Assembly: GCA_041402045.1 (NCBI GenBank)
Contig: JAWKSZ010000015.1
Location: forward strand, 76,587-140,586
Length of the DNA: 64,000 nucleotides
Source: JAGQRJ01 sp041402045
GTDB lineage: Bacteria; Planctomycetota; J058
Direction: 5' to 3'
The position numbers were made by a program, and so were the translations under genes. The notes beneath the pieces were generated by a model. The model saw nothing but the letters and a program-made list of their open reading frames with translations. It had not been told where the DNA came from and ran no database searches. Below are positions 53,390-61,940 of the stretch, one piece after another; within the stretch, counting starts at the first letter, position 1; each line of letters opens with the position of its first letter.

Positions 53390-54151
53390 TCAGTCGTCGT
53401 CGTCGTCGTGGTAGGGCGAACGGGGGTGCTCGTGCTCGCCCTCGCCGAGCTGGAGCGTGAGCCCGACCCCGGGGAGCGTCACCTGGTTCGTCGACGCGTC
53501 GTAGCCCCGCGCGAGCGCGCCGGCCCAGGCGGCGGTGAGCACGACGAACAGGACCGCCGCGACGGGGTGGGCGCTCTGCAGCCCCTGCTCGGGCGCCCCG
53601 AGCTTGCGGCCGTGGAGCATGCTCAGCGGTAGGTTCTCCCGGAAGCGGAGCGAGTGCCACACCACGCCGGCGACGTGGATCCCCACCACCGCCACCGCGC
53701 TGTAGGCGAGGAGCTCGTGCAGCTCCTCCATGAGCTCCCCGCCCTGGGCCATGAGCGCGCCGGTGACGCCGAGGCCCAGCGTGAGGGCGAGCAGGGCGAA
53801 GATCGCGAGGCTCGCGCCCGGGTTGTGCCCGACGTAGCGCTTGCCCTCCCCCGTCAGCGCCCCGCGCAGGTAGGCGAGCACCTCGCCTGGCCCGAACACG
53901 AACGAGCGGAAGCGCGCGTATCTCGACCCGACCACGCCCCACAGGATCCGCAGGAGCACCATGCCGACCAGGGTGCCTCCGAGCAGCATGTGCACCGGGA
54001 ACACGGCGCTGTCGTCGTCCGCGAGCTGCCCGATCGTGAACGCCCCGAGGAGCGACGCGGCGAAGGCGACGTGGAACAGCCGCACGGGGAGGTCCCACAC
54101 CAGGATCGACGCGCGCTCTTCCGCAGGGGGACTCAGGTCTGCTTCAGCCAT
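53390..54151 (-). CDS. Cytochrome b561/Ni-Fe hydrogenase b-type membrane protein
   Basis: A 253-aa membrane protein with four to five helices and spaced His residues for two b hemes: LPVRLFHVAFAASLLGAF, FPVHMLLGG, HELLAYSAVAVVGIHVAGVVWHSL. This is the prokaryotic cytochrome b561 pattern that moves electrons between quinone and a redox partner. It ends in an unusual tail (HEHPRSPYHDDDDD) that could bind metal. No hydrogenase or cytochrome c gene is adjacent, so the partner is unknown. The start is the ATG at 54151 with GGAGGC upstream. Confidence 0.88.
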   Translation of the reverse strand: MAEADLSPPAEERASILVWDLPVRLFHVAFAASLLGAFTIGQLADDDSAVFPVHMLLGGTLVGMVLLRILWGVVGSRYARFRSFVFGPGEVLAYLRGALTGEGKRYVGHNPGASLAIFALLALTLGLGVTGALMAQGGELMEELHELLAYSAVAVVGIHVAGVVWHSLRFRENLPLSMLHGRKLGAPEQGLQSAHPVAAVLFVVLTAAWAGALARGYDASTNQVTLPGVGLTLQLGEGEHEHPRSPYHDDDDD

Positions 54152-54716
54152 GCTGCCTCCAGGCCAGCCGGCACAGCAAGCGCGGGACCCGACGGGAGCG
54201 CCCTCTAAGCTAAAGCTCCTCGTTCCTCACACGCCCTCTGCCTGAAAGGCCTACAACGGCGGGTTGAAAGACCTACCGGATTCTCCAAGTGGGCTGTCCC
54301 AGCGAAGCCCCCTGCCCTTGCCCCTGCCCCTGATCTCGACGGCCGGAGCGGCGCGGCGCGGCCGGGGCGGAGCTTCCTGCCTCTGACGTCGACCCTCGGC
54401 GCGGTCACACCTGGGCGGAGCTTCCGTGTCTGGGTTGAACCCAGGAGCACGCCGACGGCCGGCGGGACCTCCGTGCCTTCCGTGTCTTCCGTGTTCCTCT
54501 CCTGGACCCGTGCAGACCGCTGTGTCAGGTCGCCTTCCCCGGCACACCCTTCCCTCCGGGAGGTGAAGGGACGCCCGGACCGGGAGCCCCCTACCCGGGT
54601 GGGGGCGAGCGGCCCGGAGTCAGGGCGCGGCGAGGGGGTCCGCGTGCCCGAGGGCCCAGGGCACGACCTCGGCCTCGATCGCAGCGCGGACGTTCACTCG
54701 CGCAGCCGCGCGTCGC
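54152..54716. other. 565-base intergenic region with short repeats
   Basis: No gene is supported. It contains a direct repeat GGGCGGAGCTTCC (about 54365 and 54413), a tandem pyrimidine-rich word CTTCCGTG repeated at 54471-54497, and the hairpin at 54547-54570. Similar tandem words to the CTTCCGTG type are common spacer repeats. The region separates two operons that both read leftwards. Confidence 0.6.
54547..54570. terminator. Hairpin in the intergenic region
   Basis: CCCTTCCCTCCGGGAGGTGAAGGG folds into a stem of ten pairs with one mismatch and a short loop, about 150 bases beyond the stop of the molybdoenzyme operon. Confidence 0.45.
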
Positions 54717-55067
54717 TCACGCCAGGCGGCGCCCGCCGGGGCCGGCGCCGAGCCAGGTGCGCAGCCCGGCGACCACGTGCTCCCAGCCCAGCTCGCCCTT
54801 GCTGGTGAGCACCACGCGGAACACCTCGGTCTCGCCCTCGGCGCTCTCGGGCATGCCCGGGAGGGTGCGCGCCTGGCGGAAGGAGACCGCGCCGAGCTGG
54901 GGCACGAGGCTCTGCAGGTCCTGGGGGCGGACCTCCTGCTTGTGCAGCGCGCTGAAGCGCGGCTCGGCCTCGCCGTCGAGGCGCGCGAGCTCGAGGTGCC
55001 AGCCGGCCTCGGGGACGTCGATCCCCAGGTGCGCGTTGCCCGGCTGGACGAAGCCCTGGCCGGTCAC
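54717..55067 (-). CDS. Unknown small protein ending the molybdoenzyme operon
   Basis: A 116-aa soluble protein (VTGQGFVQPGNAHLGIDVPEAGWHLELARLDGEAEPRF...) that I do not recognise. It reads as one alpha/beta domain with a C-terminal helix (GELGWEHVVAGLRTWLG). Its GTG overlaps the stop of the FAD subunit as GTGA, so it is strongly tied to the 4-hydroxybenzoyl-CoA reductase-like enzyme. It could be an accessory or regulatory subunit; no function is claimed. Confidence 0.75.
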   Translation of the reverse strand: MTGQGFVQPGNAHLGIDVPEAGWHLELARLDGEAEPRFSALHKQEVRPQDLQSLVPQLGAVSFRQARTLPGMPESAEGETEVFRVVLTSKGELGWEHVVAGLRTWLGAGPGGRRLA

Positions 55068-56134
55068 GAGCAGGCCGCCAGGGGCAGGATCCGCGCCGCG
55101 GTCCGCGCCAGGAGCCCGAGGTCCTCGAGGCTGTCCCCGCGCAGCTCCTTGAGCGCGCCGGCCACGTACTCCCGCACCACGCGCTTGCGCCAGGAGAGGT
55201 GGTAGTCGGTGTTGTCCAGCGGCCGCGCCGGCTTGACCGCGGCGTCGGCGAAGGCGGCGATCGCCTCGTCGCTGAGCGTCTGCCCGAGGAGCGCCGAGGT
55301 GTCGATCGAGACCGGGTAGCTCGTGACCGCGCCGACCACGACCCGCGCGGCCTGGACCACGCCGCCCTCGTCCAGGGACACCGCCGCGCCGACCGAGACC
55401 ACCGGGAAGTCGAAGGAGCCGCGGCGGCGCAGCTTCCAGTAGGTGCTGCGCCAGCTCGCGTCGACCTGGGGCAGGTGCACCTGGGTCAAGAGCTCGTCCG
55501 GGCGTTTGGTGAGGTAGGCCATGCCGTCGTCGTGGTAGAGCGCGTGGAGCGGGATCCGCCGCTCGCCGTCGGCGGAGACCAGGCTCACCTCGGCGCCGAG
55601 CGCGATCAACGCCGGCGCGCTGTCGCTCGACTGCACCGCCCAGCAGCGCGGGCTCGAGGGCGCGACCCAGCACGTGCCGTGGGTCACCTCCTCGATCGCC
55701 TCGCCCTCGGGCGCCTTCTTGCAGAACCCGATCGCCTCGCGCCAGTCGTGGTTCTGGTTGTAGTAGTTGCAGCGCGTGTCCAGGCACAGGTTCCCGCCCA
55801 GGGTCCCCATGTTGCGGATATGCGGCGTGGCCACCTTGCCCGCGGCCATGATCAGCGCGCGCTGCTGCAGCGGGATCCGGCCCTCCGCCGCGACCTGGCT
55901 CAGGGTCAGCCCCGCGCCCAGGGTCAGCCCGCCGTCCTGGGTCACCGCGCGCAGCTCCTCGACCCCGCGCAGGGCGACGAGGGTCTTGGGCGTCTGCTGC
56001 CGGCGCTTCATGTTGGGCAGGAGGTCGGTGCCGCCGGCGAACAGCCGGGCCTCGGCCCCCTCGCCGCGGAGGATCGTGGCCGCCTCGGCGACGGTCGTGG
56101 GCGCCAGGTAGCGGAAGAACGGAACGCGCATCAT
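55064..56134 (-). CDS. FAD subunit with 4Fe-4S insertion, HcrB-like
   Basis: A 356-aa flavin subunit. FAD contacts are LFAGGTDLLPNMKRR and NMGTLGGNLCLDTRC. The insertion with C122, C138, C155 and C164 (RCNYYNQNHDWREAIGFCKK, TCWVAPSSPRCWAVQSSDSAP) matches the extra 4Fe-4S cluster of the beta subunit of 4-hydroxybenzoyl-CoA reductase, which lets that enzyme use low-potential ferredoxin for ring dehydroxylation. This motif argues against an ordinary xanthine dehydrogenase. ATGA and GTGA overlaps tie it to both neighbours. Confidence 0.88.
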   Translation of the reverse strand: MMRVPFFRYLAPTTVAEAATILRGEGAEARLFAGGTDLLPNMKRRQQTPKTLVALRGVEELRAVTQDGGLTLGAGLTLSQVAAEGRIPLQQRALIMAAGKVATPHIRNMGTLGGNLCLDTRCNYYNQNHDWREAIGFCKKAPEGEAIEEVTHGTCWVAPSSPRCWAVQSSDSAPALIALGAEVSLVSADGERRIPLHALYHDDGMAYLTKRPDELLTQVHLPQVDASWRSTYWKLRRRGSFDFPVVSVGAAVSLDEGGVVQAARVVVGAVTSYPVSIDTSALLGQTLSDEAIAAFADAAVKPARPLDNTDYHLSWRKRVVREYVAGALKELRGDSLEDLGLLARTAARILPLAACS

Positions 56135-58644
56135 GAGCGCACCTCGCTCGCTTGCGTGCGTTGAGCCTTGGGGTCGTCGTCGGCGCGGCCGTCGCCGCCC
56201 TCCCAGGGCGGCGCCACGTGGAATGGCTCGGGCCAGGCCACCGTGGGGAAGCTCGTGGGCCCGTAGCGCGCGGGCTTGCCCTTGGCCTTCTGATCCAGCG
56301 CCTGCAGGATCTTCTCGGGGCTGATCGGGGTCTCGTCCACCCGCACCCCGACCGCGTCGTAGACCGCGTTGGCCAGCGCAGGCATGATCGGGAGCAGCGG
56401 GCCCTGCCCGACCTCCTTCGCGCCGAAGGGCCCGCGCGGGTCCGGGTCCTCGACCAGATACGTCACGACCTCGGGCATGTCCAAGGCCGTGGGGCTCTTG
56501 TATTCGAGGAGCGACGGGATCTTGTGCACCAGCGCGTGGGAGCGCTTGGGCGGCAGGCGACGGAAGGTCTGCTCCTCCATGAGCGCCTCGCCGAGGCCCA
56601 TGTAGACGCTGCCCTCGACCTGACCCTGGACCAGGGTCGGGTTCAGCGCGCGCCCAATGTCGTGGGCGATCCAGATCTTGGGCACGTGGATCCAGCCGGT
56701 GAGCGGGTCGACCTCGACCTCGACTACCGCCGCCGAGTAGCTGTAGGTGGGCGAAGGCCCAACGCCGCCGCCCTTGAAGCGCGCCGGTGAGCGCGGCGGC
56801 GTGTAGCTCCCGACCGAGCCCAGGGTCCCGTAGGCGGCCTCGGCCAGGACCACCGCCTCGCGGAAGTCCATGCCCTGCTCGGGGTCGGCCACGTCGAACA
56901 CGCGCCGGCCCGCGAAGGCCAGGCGCCCCTTGGGCACGCCCAGCTTCTCGGCCACCGCCGCGGCGATCGTGAGCCGCGCGCGCTCGGCGGCCTCGATCGC
57001 GGCGTTGCCCATCATGAGCGTCACCCGGCTCGAGTAGCTGCCGAGGTCGATCGGGGTAATGTCCGTGGCGCCCGTGCGCACGTGCACGTCGTGGGAGTCG
57101 ATCCCCAGCACCTCGGCCACGCAGCTCGCGAGCACGTCGTCCGAGCCCTGGCCGATCTCGGTCGCCCCGCAGAACGCTGTCACCGCGCCCATGCGGTCGA
57201 TCCGCAGTTGCACCCCCGAGTGGGGCATTTTGTTCCAGTAGATCGGGAGCCCCGCGCCGCAGAGGTAGCTCGAGCAGGCGAGCCCCACCCCGCGCCCCTC
57301 GGGGAGCTGGCCCCAGCGCCCGCGGTAGCCCGAGCCCGCGACCACCTTCTGAATGCACTCCTCGAGCCCGATCTTGCTGATCGTGAGGTAGTTCGCGGTC
57401 AGCGAGTCGTCCTTCACCAGCTGCTGCAGGCGGAGGTCCGCCGGGTTCTTGCCCAGGGCCACCGCGATCTTGTCGAGCTGGATCTCCTGCCCGAAGCGCG
57501 GCTGCACCGTGCCGTGCCCGCGCTTGGGCCCGCAGGGCGGCTTGTTGGTGAAGCAGCGCGCGGCGCGGAAGCGGTAGCGCGGGATCTCGTAGGTCACCGT
57601 CTGCAGCGCGCCGGTGTAGAAGGTCGAGGCCACGCCGTAGCTGCCGTAGGACCCGCCGTCGAGCACGGTCTCCAGGTCCATGCCCACGATCGAGCCGTCC
57701 TGCTTGACCCCGGTGCGGAAGCGCATGAGCACCGGGTGCCGCCCGCGGTGGCAGTAAAAGACCTCCTGCCGGGTGAGGGTCACCTTCACCGGGCGCCCGA
57801 GGACCAGGGCCGCCTTGCAGGCCACGACCTCGTGGTTGAAGGGGTCGCTCTTGCCGCCGAAGCCGCCGCCGTTGGGGCAGGCGATCACCCGGATCTGGTG
57901 CGCCGGATACTCCAGCGCCTTGGCCAGCGCCTTGTGCAGGTAGTGGGGGGTCTGGGTCGAGGACCAGATCACCAGCTTCCCGTCGGGGTCCAGGTTCGCG
58001 AGCGACGCGTGCTCCTCCATGGGGAGGTGCGTGTTGCCCTGGTAGAAGAACACGTCCTCGAACACCTGGTCCGCGCCGTCGAGGGCCTCGGGCACGTCGC
58101 CGAACTCGAGGGCCACGAGCTTGTGGACGTTGCCCTCCTGGGCGTAGCGGTGGATCTGGGGCTCCGGCGTCTCGAGGGCCTCCTCGGGGGTCGAGATCGT
58201 GGTCAGGATCTCGTAGTCGACGTCGATCAGCGGGAGCGCCGCCTCGGCCTCCTCCTCGCTCGCGGCGACCACGCCGGCCACCGGGTCGCCCACGAAGCGC
58301 ACCACGTCCGGGCACAGCGGGTGCTCGTCCTGGCTGACCGGCAAGATCCCGTAGGGGATCGGGAGGTCCTCGCCGGTGAGCACGAGCTTGACCCCGGGCG
58401 CCGCCTGGGCGCGGGTCGTGTCGATCGAGCGGATCCGCGCGTGGGGATACGGCGAGCGCAGGAGCCGCAGGTAGAGCATGCGCGGCAGGCTCAGGTCGTC
58501 GGCGAACTGGGTCTGGCCCAGGGCCTTGCTGCGCCCGTCGACGCGCCGCCGCGGGTGACCGATCAGCTCGAACGCCGGCTTGTTCAGGTCCGCGGGGGTC
58601 GAGACCGGGGTCTCGTGCCCGGTGTTGGGGGTGGGCTCGCTCAC
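56131..58644 (-). CDS. Molybdopterin subunit, 4-hydroxybenzoyl-CoA reductase/xanthine dehydrogenase-like
   Basis: An 837-aa catalytic subunit, larger than HcrA (about 770 aa). Marks include RRRVDGRSKALGQTQFADD, ACPNGGGFGGKSDPFNHEV, the MPT contacts GATEIGQGSDDVLASCVAEVLG and the active-site Glu in PFGAKEVGQGPLLPIMPALANAVYDAVG. It ends with an extra charged C-terminal tail of about 60 residues. The substrate may be an aromatic acyl-CoA given the HcrB-type partner, but a different hydroxylase is possible. The GTG overlaps the 2Fe-2S subunit stop. Confidence 0.88.
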   Translation of the reverse strand: MSEPTPNTGHETPVSTPADLNKPAFELIGHPRRRVDGRSKALGQTQFADDLSLPRMLYLRLLRSPYPHARIRSIDTTRAQAAPGVKLVLTGEDLPIPYGILPVSQDEHPLCPDVVRFVGDPVAGVVAASEEEAEAALPLIDVDYEILTTISTPEEALETPEPQIHRYAQEGNVHKLVALEFGDVPEALDGADQVFEDVFFYQGNTHLPMEEHASLANLDPDGKLVIWSSTQTPHYLHKALAKALEYPAHQIRVIACPNGGGFGGKSDPFNHEVVACKAALVLGRPVKVTLTRQEVFYCHRGRHPVLMRFRTGVKQDGSIVGMDLETVLDGGSYGSYGVASTFYTGALQTVTYEIPRYRFRAARCFTNKPPCGPKRGHGTVQPRFGQEIQLDKIAVALGKNPADLRLQQLVKDDSLTANYLTISKIGLEECIQKVVAGSGYRGRWGQLPEGRGVGLACSSYLCGAGLPIYWNKMPHSGVQLRIDRMGAVTAFCGATEIGQGSDDVLASCVAEVLGIDSHDVHVRTGATDITPIDLGSYSSRVTLMMGNAAIEAAERARLTIAAAVAEKLGVPKGRLAFAGRRVFDVADPEQGMDFREAVVLAEAAYGTLGSVGSYTPPRSPARFKGGGVGPSPTYSYSAAVVEVEVDPLTGWIHVPKIWIAHDIGRALNPTLVQGQVEGSVYMGLGEALMEEQTFRRLPPKRSHALVHKIPSLLEYKSPTALDMPEVVTYLVEDPDPRGPFGAKEVGQGPLLPIMPALANAVYDAVGVRVDETPISPEKILQALDQKAKGKPARYGPTSFPTVAWPEPFHVAPPWEGGDGRADDDPKAQRTQASEVRS

Positions 58645-59135
58645 TGGGCCAGCTCCTCGGCTGCGCGCTCGACCGCGCTCAGGATCTGCATGTAGCCGGT
58701 GCAGCGGCAGAGGTTGCCCGCCAGCGCCTCCTTGATCTCCTCCCGCGTCGGCTGGGGGTGGCTGTCGAGGAAGGCCTTGGCGGTGACCAGGACCCCCGGC
58801 GAGCAGTAGCCGCACTGCGAGCCGCCCAGGTCGGCGAACGCTGCCTGCACCGGGTGCAGGCGCCCGTCGCACGCCAGGCCCTCGACGGTGGTCACGGGGC
58901 GGCCCTCGGCCTCGAGGCCGAGCGTCAGGCAGCTCAGGGTCGGGACCCCGTCGACGAGCACGGCGCACGCGCCGCACTCGCCCAGCTCGCAGCCGTGCTT
59001 CGTCCCGGTCAGGCCCAGGTCCTCGCGCAGGACCTCGAGCAGGGTCTTGTGGGGAGCGTAGGCGACCTGGTGCTGCTCCTCGTTGACCACGAACCGGCCC
59101 AGGACCTTCCGGTCCCCGGCGACTTCCTTCGTCAC
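58641..59135 (-). CDS. 2Fe-2S subunit, HcrC-like
   Basis: A 164-aa subunit with two 2Fe-2S domains: HGCELGECGACAVLVDGVPTLSC and QCGYCSPGVLVTAK...NLCRCTGYMQI. It carries electrons between the flavin/4Fe-4S subunit and the molybdenum site. The GTG at 59135 overlaps the TetR stop as GTGA, so the regulator and the enzyme share one transcript. Confidence 0.92.
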   Translation of the reverse strand: MTKEVAGDRKVLGRFVVNEEQHQVAYAPHKTLLEVLREDLGLTGTKHGCELGECGACAVLVDGVPTLSCLTLGLEAEGRPVTTVEGLACDGRLHPVQAAFADLGGSQCGYCSPGVLVTAKAFLDSHPQPTREEIKEALAGNLCRCTGYMQILSAVERAAEELAQ

Positions 59136-59695
59136 GCGTTCCTCACAGTGAGCCCTCGCACGAGGTACTCGGCGTATTCGTCGGCGACCCGCGCGGGCGA
59201 GGTGCGCCCCCCGGGTCGATACCACTGCACGGTCCAGTTCAGCGCGCCCAGGAGCGCCCGGGTCACCAGCGTCGGGTCGCAGGCGCGGAACTCCCCCGCC
59301 TCGACGCCCTGGCTGACCAGCCGGCGCACGGCGCGCTCGTAGCGGTCGCGCTTGCTCGCGATCTTCTGGCGCAGCTCGAGGGGCAACGCGTCCACCGCCA
59401 CGTGAGCCGAGGCCCCGTCGACCTCGTCCAGCACGCAGCGCACGTGGGCGCGGATCACGCCCAGGAGCCGCTCCTCGGCGCGCTCGCCCGCGGCCTCCTC
59501 CACCGCCGCCAGCAGGCGATCGAGCGCCTGGTCCTGGCAGAAGAACAGGAGCTCGTCCTTGCTCTTGAAGTAGTAGTAGAGGTTGGCCGGCGAGAGCTCC
59601 GCCTGCTCCGCGATCTCGCGCATGCCCGTGGCCGCGAACCCGTGCTCGCGAAAGGCCGCCGCCGCCGCGCGCAGGATCGCGCGCCGCTTGGCCAT
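59132..59695 (-). CDS. TetR-family regulator of the molybdoenzyme operon
   Basis: A 187-aa regulator. The helix-turn-helix is GFAATGMREIAEQAELSPANLYYYFKSKDELL, very typical of the FadR/PaaR-like TetR group that often binds acyl-CoA. The C-terminal domain (TetR_C) would bind the ligand. It heads the operon through a GTGA overlap and therefore likely controls itself and the enzyme. The start may instead be an upstream GTG at about 59755, which would add some 20 residues but would overlap the operator-like repeat. Confidence 0.88.
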   Translation of the reverse strand: MAKRRAILRAAAAAFREHGFAATGMREIAEQAELSPANLYYYFKSKDELLFFCQDQALDRLLAAVEEAAGERAEERLLGVIRAHVRCVLDEVDGASAHVAVDALPLELRQKIASKRDRYERAVRRLVSQGVEAGEFRACDPTLVTRALLGALNWTVQWYRPGGRTSPARVADEYAEYLVRGLTVRNA

Positions 59696-59725
59696 GCCCT
59701 TGGCCCCGCGCCCCGCGCGCGGCCG

Positions 59726-59764
59726 TTTCGAACCTGCGTTAGAAATTTGAACCACGGTTCGAAA
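59726..59764. promoter_or_regulatory. Operator-like inverted repeat upstream of tetR
   Basis: TTTCGAACC at 59726-59734 is matched exactly by GGTTCGAAA at 59756-59764, with a third related arm TTTGAACC at 59746-59753. The region is AT-rich and lies just upstream of the regulator start and about 70-100 bases before the divergent RING gene, so it may control both directions. Confidence 0.6.
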
Positions 59765-59831
59765 GAATACGGCGCCCGGAGGCTCGCGGCAAGCGCGGAC
59801 TTCGTCCCGAACTGCACGTAGGATTTGGGCC

Positions 59832-60542
59832 ATGCCCGAGCTGGGACTGCGCCGCTGCCCCTACTGCCACACCGCCGTCGCCGCCGGCGAGCCCGTGGCC
59901 GCCTGCGGGACCTGCCTCGCCGCGCACCACGAGGCCTGCTGGGACGAGGGCAAGACGTGCGCGGCCTGCGGTCACGCCCACGTGCTGCGCGCGGGCGGCG
60001 GGCTGGCCACCGAGTCCCAGCGGGTGATCTTTGGCTGCCTGGGCATGCTCTGCGTGCCCCCGGCGCTGTGCCTTGGGACCGGGGTGTTCGCGGCCCTCGC
60101 GAAGGGCGCCGACGACTTCTTCCGCAACGGCGCGCACCTGTGGGCGCCCGGGACCTTCCTCGTGCTCGCCGGGCTCCCGCTGGCGTTGTTCCACGCCTCG
60201 ATCGCGGGGCCCGAGCGCACCCGGGACCTGGCCCGCGGGGTCTGGTTCCGCCGCTTCCTGCTCGCGGTCGCCGGGGTCCTGGGGCTGATCGGGCTGATCA
60301 ACTTCGGCGCTGGCTGGCGCGACGCCCTGGGCGTGGGCTGGATCGAGCACACCGTGGGCTCGTGGATCCAGTTCGGTCTGCTGGGCGTGCCGAGCCTGCT
60401 CCTCTACCGCTGGCTCGACCGACGCGGGCGCGCTCCAGCCGAGCCGCCGCCCCTGCCGGAGAAGGGACCCAAGGACGCATGGTCGAAGGAGGAGCCCGAG
60501 GCCAAGGCTCCCAAGCCCGAGCCGGAGGGAGAGCGCGCCTAG
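59832..60542 (+). CDS. Membrane protein with prokaryotic RING/zinc-finger N-terminus
   Basis: A 236-aa protein. The N-terminal zinc-binding module CPYCHTAVAAGEPVAACGTCLAAHHEACWDEGKTCAACG has the C-x2-C ... C-x2-C-x3-HH-x3-CW ... C-x2-C spacing of Prok-RING domains. Four membrane helices follow (about residues 67-180) and then a charged Pro/Lys/Glu-rich tail. Prok-RING proteins have been linked by comparative genomics to membrane-associated signalling; a ubiquitin-like role is not shown. It is divergent from the tetR gene. The ATG at 59832 has a weak site. Confidence 0.8.
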   Translation: MPELGLRRCPYCHTAVAAGEPVAACGTCLAAHHEACWDEGKTCAACGHAHVLRAGGGLATESQRVIFGCLGMLCVPPALCLGTGVFAALAKGADDFFRNGAHLWAPGTFLVLAGLPLALFHASIAGPERTRDLARGVWFRRFLLAVAGVLGLIGLINFGAGWRDALGVGWIEHTVGSWIQFGLLGVPSLLLYRWLDRRGRAPAEPPPLPEKGPKDAWSKEEPEAKAPKPEPEGERA

Positions 60543-60640
60543 TGGCGTGTGCTCTGGGGGCTTCGTGTGTCTCAGGTCTTCAACAGAGGGTGTGAAAGCC
60601 GGCGTCCCCACCCGGCGTCGTCCGCACCTGGAGAGCAACC

Positions 60641-61693
60641 ATGCGTGACCAAGAACGACGCATTCGCAGCCTGGTCGAGGCCCTGTGCGCGCCCGAGTGC
60701 GCGGGCCGCGCCCCGGGCACTCCGGGGGGTCGCCGGGCGCGCGACCTGATCGCGGCGAGCTTCGGCGAGCTCGGCCTGACGCCGGGGGGCCCCGACGGGA
60801 GTTACCTCCAGCCCGTCCCCGCCTGCGGCGGGCACAACGTGGTCGGGCGCCACGGTCCGGGCGGGCGCCGCGCGATCCTCGTGGCCGCGCACTACGACCA
60901 CCTGGGGCCCGCCGACGGAGGGGAGTGCTTCTGGGGTGCCGACGACAACGCCGCCGCGGTGGCGATCCTGCTCGAGGTAGCGCGCGCGCTCCAAGGCGAG
61001 GCCCTCGAGCGCGACGTGTGGTTCGTGAGCTTCGACGGCGAGGAGCCGCCCTACTTCCTCGGCGTCGGCATGGGCTCGATCCACTTCGTCCAGCACCCGC
61101 CCTTCGACCTGGGGCTGCTGGACATGATGGTCTGCATGGACCTCATGGGGCACGCCCTCGGCCCCGCCGGGCTCCCGCCGGAGCTGCGCGCGTCCTTCTT
61201 CGTGCTCGGCGGCGGGCGCAGCGCGGGGACCGTGGAGCTGCTCGACGGGCTGGCGACGAGCGAGCCTGGCGTGTTCCCCCGCCGGCTGAGCTGCGAGGTG
61301 ATCCCCGCGCTGAGCGACTACTACGCCTTCGACAAGGCCGGGATCCCGCACCTGTTCCTCACCTGCGGGCGCTGGGAGCACTACCACCAGGTCACGGACA
61401 CCCCGGAGAAGCTCGACTACCCCAAGATCGCCGGCTGCGCGCGCTGGCTGACCGGGCTCGTGCGCGCCCTGTGCGCGCGCCCCGAGCCGGCGCGCTACGT
61501 GCCCGAGGGCACCGACGACGCGGGCACCGTCCAGAGCCTGAGCGCGGTGGCCGAGGTCCTCGCGCCCTTCGACCCGCGGGCGGCGACCCTGCGCGCGCTG
61601 CTCGCGCCCTACGCCGGGCGCGAGGCGTTCTCGGTGGAGGAGAAGCAGCAGCTCTCGGCGCTCGTCTCCATGGTGGAGGCGGCGCTCAGCTAG
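60641..61693 (+). CDS. M28-family metallopeptidase, probably cytoplasmic
   Basis: A 350-aa aminopeptidase-like protein. Zinc ligands are visible in AAHYDHLG, GADDNAAAVAILLE, FDGEEPP (catalytic Glu-Glu) and near the C-terminal part HYHQVTDTPEKLDY (final His). The length and the lack of signal peptide differ from most secreted M28 enzymes. A GGAGAG site precedes the ATG at 60641. The substrate is unknown; it could trim short peptides. The stop overlaps the convergent 84-aa gene by eight bases. Confidence 0.88.
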   Translation: MRDQERRIRSLVEALCAPECAGRAPGTPGGRRARDLIAASFGELGLTPGGPDGSYLQPVPACGGHNVVGRHGPGGRRAILVAAHYDHLGPADGGECFWGADDNAAAVAILLEVARALQGEALERDVWFVSFDGEEPPYFLGVGMGSIHFVQHPPFDLGLLDMMVCMDLMGHALGPAGLPPELRASFFVLGGGRSAGTVELLDGLATSEPGVFPRRLSCEVIPALSDYYAFDKAGIPHLFLTCGRWEHYHQVTDTPEKLDYPKIAGCARWLTGLVRALCARPEPARYVPEGTDDAGTVQSLSAVAEVLAPFDPRAATLRALLAPYAGREAFSVEEKQQLSALVSMVEAALS

Positions 61694-61940
61694 CGCCGCG
61701 GCTGTGGAGGAAGTCCACCGTGTCTTGCACGGTGCCGCCGTAGCCCCCGAAGTAGTCGTTCGACGGGTCGTAGGGGACGCCGAAGGTCTCCTGCAGCGAC
61801 TCGTAGAAGTGGGAGGGGTCGAGGTCGTAGCCGTTGGGGTCCGTGCTCAGGATCTCGTCCTCGCTCTGCGAGTCCCCGTAGATCTCGCGATACGCGTCCA
61901 GCACCTTGCGCGTGAGCTCCGACTTGGCTGCGTCCGTCAC
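61686..61940 (-). CDS. Small acidic protein with weak acyl-carrier-like pattern
   Basis: An 84-aa acidic protein (ELTRKVLDAYREIYGDSQSEDEIL..GYDLDPSHFYESLQETFGVPYDPSNDYFGGYGGTVQDTVDFL). Helix spacing and the final TVQDTVDFL recall acyl carrier proteins, but the DSL serine that would carry phosphopantetheine is absent. It is the last gene of the DevBCA-like exporter operon, with its GTG overlapping the ATPase stop. The exporter may use it as an adaptor; the function is unknown. Confidence 0.7.
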   Translation of the reverse strand: MTDAAKSELTRKVLDAYREIYGDSQSEDEILSTDPNGYDLDPSHFYESLQETFGVPYDPSNDYFGGYGGTVQDTVDFLHSRGAS

